A stretch of 53,058 bases of DNA from an uncultured Bacteroidota bacterium (GTDB lineage Bacteria; Bacteroidota; Bacteroidia; Bacteroidales; 4484-276). This document shows positions 50,640 to 53,058 of this stretch, piece by piece. A model generated the notes under the pieces. The model was not told the origin of the DNA, did not search any database, and saw nothing but the letters and a program-made list of their open reading frames with translations. Both the position numbers and the translations under genes were made by a program. The DNA lies in assembly GCA_903944895.1 (NCBI GenBank), contig CAJATL010000026.1, forward strand, positions 1 to 53,058, in the 5' to 3' direction. Positions within the stretch are counted from its first letter, which is position 1. Every line of letters begins with the position of its first letter.

Positions 50640-52166
50640 TTACAAATAGGAACGAGATGCAGGCAAATTTAATAAACTATCTGTGATCTGATAACCGCCG
50701 GCCCTCTTTGACCCTTTGTACGAAATTGCTTTGATTTGTTTAAGGAATTTCAGATGCCTTTCGATTGTTTTATAAGGCTTGTCAAGCTTTTCGGCAATTT
50801 CAGAACCTCGTAAACGATTATGCTTTATCAATAACTTTACAATTTCAAGCAGCGATTCTTTTAATCCTTCCGTTTTTTCACTATTTATTCCCTTACTTGT
50901 TCCCTCATTTATTCCCTCAATATAATGTTCCTCAATAAGTCTGTTTAATCCCTCATTTATTCCCTCACTTAATCCCTCATTAAAGTTAAAAGGAACTGTA
51001 AGATTTGGAAAAGTAACGGTAACAGACGCATTGGTTGTACTCCAGACAGGGACATCAAAACCTAATTCTTTACATTGCGCTATCATTTTATTTGTACCAC
51101 GGCCAATCTTTTCGATCCATCGCCGTAAAAAGAAAATGTGTGCAATATCAGGATTAACAGGAAGAGATAAATGATCAGATGAAAGTTCTTCAACAGTGAT
51201 GCCTTCAGGAAATTTACCAAAACTAATTATTTGAAGTTTACCGGGATAAATATTGATTGATAAGCTGCTTGAAAATGACGCGTAATCTCGATGAATAAAA
51301 GCATTTAAAATGGCTTCTCTAATTGCTAAGCGTGGAAACCCCGGCTTGTCATCTCTTAACCAGCTTTTTGTTGTGAAAGTGCTTGAAATACCGTAGGCTA
51401 AATCGAAAAATTCAGTAATCTGATTGATGGACTGAAAAAGATTTTTATCAAATATTTTATCATAAATAATGTTCTCGCCAGATTTGTCCGACTTAAAAAC
51501 CGATAAACGAACCCTGACCTGAGGACAGAATCGGACTGGTTCCTTTGCGAAAAGTAATATGGCAGCATTGGTAAAATCTCCGTTTCTGTAAAGCCCATAT
51601 TTTGACAAAAACAACAAAGGATCGCCAGGAACATCCTTTTCTCTGCCCGAAGCGTGGACATCTTTAATACAGATTGCAACTTCGTTCAAATCAATGTCTC
51701 CTACCTCAACCTCGATTGCTGATTTAGCTTCCCATCTCACATTTTGTGTTTTGTTGCCATGTATCAGCTCAACCAACTGTGATGTTGTGGCTCGTTTTGA
51801 TATTTCCTTTTGTCTGAAAAATATTGTACCATCAAAAATGTATGGCTGACTGGTTCCTTGCCAAACATTGACAATGATAATTTTCTTATGGTCAAAAACC
51901 AGTACATCAGTCGAAACTGCTGGTTCAGGTACAATTTCATTGGTTAAAAAGAGCTTTAGGTCACTGCTAAGATTATCAGCATCAGAAATACCAGTAACTT
52001 CCTTTCGATCATTAATCCCTAAAAACAATTGGCCTCCATTGCCATTTAAAAAACTGCAAATGGTTTTTCCAATTTCATTTTTATCATAAACCTCTTCAAA
52101 TTCAAGCGTTTCTGATTCCGGCTTTTGCAGTGCCGATTCAATATATATTACATCATCCTTTTTCAC
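50640..52166 (-). CDS. AlbA_2/Schlafen-like ATP-binding protein with C-terminal HTH
   Basis: 508 aa. The N-terminal AlbA_2 domain (residues ~10-120) reads SETLEFEEVYDKNEIGKTICSFLNGNGGQLFLGIND. A GHKL-type (HATPase_c_4) region follows at about 290-400 (AIREAILNAFIHRDYASF, KIGRGTNKMI). A low-complexity NEGLSEGINEGLN linker (~425-465) leads to a winged HTH (LRGSEIAEKLDKPYKTIERHLKFLKQIK). Such proteins act as regulators or in phage defence. The start overlaps the stop of the DUF4062 gene by 4 bp. Together they look like a two-gene module. Confidence 0.85.
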   Translation of the reverse strand: MKKDDVIYIESALQKPESETLEFEEVYDKNEIGKTICSFLNGNGGQLFLGINDRKEVTGISDADNLSSDLKLFLTNEIVPEPAVSTDVLVFDHKKIIIVNVWQGTSQPYIFDGTIFFRQKEISKRATTSQLVELIHGNKTQNVRWEAKSAIEVEVGDIDLNEVAICIKDVHASGREKDVPGDPLLFLSKYGLYRNGDFTNAAILLFAKEPVRFCPQVRVRLSVFKSDKSGENIIYDKIFDKNLFQSINQITEFFDLAYGISSTFTTKSWLRDDKPGFPRLAIREAILNAFIHRDYASFSSSLSINIYPGKLQIISFGKFPEGITVEELSSDHLSLPVNPDIAHIFFLRRWIEKIGRGTNKMIAQCKELGFDVPVWSTTNASVTVTFPNLTVPFNFNEGLSEGINEGLNRLIEEHYIEGINEGTSKGINSEKTEGLKESLLEIVKLLIKHNRLRGSEIAEKLDKPYKTIERHLKFLKQIKAISYKGSKRAGGYQITDSLLNLPASRSYL

Positions 52167-52756
52167 AACGTTTTCATTTTTTTGATGATGCTTAAAATTC
52201 TGCCTTTATCTTTAAACTGGGTGTGAATTACTTTTAAGATATCGTCTAATTCAAAATACTCTTCGGTCCAATGACCAATTCGTTGTTCTAAAGGCACATC
52301 GTTTTGTACAGTATCGTTATAAATATCAATAATCCTGATATCATCAAGATGCTTTGTGGGTTTGTAAATAAATGCTTCGTTTTTGGTTTTGTCATCGTTG
52401 AACATGTATTGATGCAATAAAACCCTCGCTACGCGGATATCACGGTGAGCTATGAACCAACGTGGCTTTTTTAAAGCAATGGCGAGCTTCATTTCTTCAT
52501 GAGTGATAGAAGTTTGACCTATAACCCCTGTGCCATAAACCGGTCGGATAATTCCAAATAAACAATCACAATTCCTAACCGCTTCAAGACAATTATCCAG
52601 GTTGGATTTGGATGGGTCGGTGGGCATAGTTTTGTACCGTGAACTTACAGGATGAAACCCCATTTGTTCGAAAAGGCCACAGACTTGTTTTATCTGATCC
52701 TCAAAATCATAAACTGAGGAAGCCACCATAACTTCGATTTTACCGTTTAGTGTCAT
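52163..52756 (-). CDS. DUF4062 domain-containing protein
   Basis: 197 aa. The N-terminal ~100 residues match DUF4062, a TIR-like alpha/beta domain: IEVMVASSVYDFEDQIKQVCGLFEQMGF, then NLDNCLEAVRNCDCLFGIIRPVYG, then SITHEEMKLAIALKKPRWFIAHRDI. The C-terminal half is helical (ELDDILKVIHTQFKDKGRILSIIKKM). DUF4062 is found at the N-terminus of NACHT/STAND-type signalling proteins and in defence loci, but here it is not fused to an ATPase. It is the first gene of the pair with the AlbA_2 protein, with a palindrome in its leader. Confidence 0.82.
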   Translation of the reverse strand: MTLNGKIEVMVASSVYDFEDQIKQVCGLFEQMGFHPVSSRYKTMPTDPSKSNLDNCLEAVRNCDCLFGIIRPVYGTGVIGQTSITHEEMKLAIALKKPRWFIAHRDIRVARVLLHQYMFNDDKTKNEAFIYKPTKHLDDIRIIDIYNDTVQNDVPLEQRIGHWTEEYFELDDILKVIHTQFKDKGRILSIIKKMKTL

Positions 52757-52764
52757 ATTTTCGT

Positions 52765-52781
52765 AAAATGAATTTCATTTT
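52765..52781. promoter_or_regulatory. 17-bp palindrome upstream of the DUF4062/AlbA_2 operon (operator candidate)
   Basis: AAAATGAA and TTCATTTT are separated by one T, a perfect inverted repeat 8 bp upstream of the DUF4062 start codon. Since the operon encodes an HTH protein, autoregulation is a natural guess. Confidence 0.5.
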
Positions 52782-52844
52782 CGTCTTAAAAAACAATAAC
52801 AAGAAAATGGTTTTGTTTTGAAATAAACGGGGTTATGTTTTCCT

Positions 52845-53058
52845 CTATCCCAAAACATCTTTATTTAACTCATTCCAGATCATATCTTTCAATTTCTGTA
52901 GTCCTTTCTGAGCGACTGACGAAATAAACACATAAGGCAATGCAGGTAAATCCTTCTCGATTTCATGTTGTAATTCGGCATCTAAAAGATCAGATTTGGT
53001 GATAGCCAGTAATTTTGACTTATCGAGCATTTCAGGATTGTACTGTTTAAGTTCATTA
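52845..53058 (-). CDS. obg: GTPase Obg, C-terminal fragment (5' end outside window)
   Basis: Open from base 53058 to the TAG at 52845-52847. The visible ~70 residues ([21 protein letters not shown], then SDLLDAEL, ending DMIWNELNK) are the end of the G domain of Obg/CgtA. ITKSD is the NKxD motif with Thr for Asn, as in many Bacteroidota Obg, and [12 protein letters not shown] is the SAK-like motif. Obg associates with the 50S ribosomal subunit and has roles in ribosome assembly and stringent response. The gene starts beyond the window. Confidence rests on these two motifs and the length of the tail. Confidence 0.85.
   Translation of the reverse strand, partial: NELKQYNPEMLDKSKLLAITKSDLLDAELQHEIEKDLPALPYVFISSVAQKGLQKLKDMIWNELNKDVLG

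Overview
The window reads as chromosome of a free-living member of the Bacteroidota, most like Bacteroidales and relatives. The grounds are: five exported proteins ending in type IX secretion (T9SS) sorting domains (four type A, one gliding-motility/type B), an ECF sigma/anti-sigma pair, a Bacteroidota-type tyrosine integrase, TAnnTTTG-like promoter boxes, near absence of Shine-Dalgarno sequences, a spoT-fur-purA cluster and a yicC-gmk-nadD cluster. GC content is moderate in host genes. Everything below was read by eye from the sequence; no database search was run.

Layout. 1-3709: two DUF3857/transglutaminase-like exported proteins (the first truncated by the window and lacking the catalytic Cys). 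3856-4331: a DUF2892 membrane protein whose start is out of frame by one A in a homopolymer, then a terminator and a MITE-like repeat. 4398-6909: an envelope-stress operon of ECF sigma factor, anti-sigma-like membrane protein and two Spy/CpxP-like proteins, one with a T9SS tail. 7094-15574: GH29 fucosidase, SBBP-repeat T9SS protein, SDR oxidoreductase, GNAT, TauE/SafE permease and a CotH-type T9SS protein. 15734-18852: tRNA-Lys, meaB, simple-sequence DNA, AcpH-like gene, large inverted repeat and YjbQ. 18941-24216: eukaryote-like citrate synthase and NADP isocitrate dehydrogenase, a sigma-54 response regulator with an adjacent Hpt protein, and a HAD hydrolase.

24359-30162 is the accessory hot spot: a tRNA with CAU anticodon whose 3' end is the attachment site of a roughly 5.25-kb integrative element (24436-29684). 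The element has a tyrosine integrase, an unknown gene, an HTH/excisionase-like gene, a predicted rolling-circle replication initiator and three small unknown genes, flanked by 15-bp core repeats and 25-bp perfect arm repeats. Its DNA is almost devoid of CpG (8 CpG in about 5.25 kb by my count) and is poor in ApC/GpT, unlike both flanks. Just outside it is a GIY-YIG nuclease gene whose stop codon touches a second tRNA 3'-end remnant, and that remnant is itself split by a palindromic repeat.

30224-53058 returns to core genome: a second MITE copy, an SGNH hydrolase and a type B T9SS protein, spoT-fur-purA, yicC-gmk-nadD, a LytTR regulator, a Ser/Thr kinase fused to an FKBP-like extracytoplasmic domain, a MORN-type exported protein, two overlapping GAPDH genes (the upstream one with Ser in place of the catalytic Cys), a gamma-carbonic anhydrase-like protein, 14-bp tandem repeats, a sigma-54 activator with lptE, a PAP2 phosphatase, a DUF4062/AlbA_2 gene pair with an operator-like palindrome, and the 3' end of obg.
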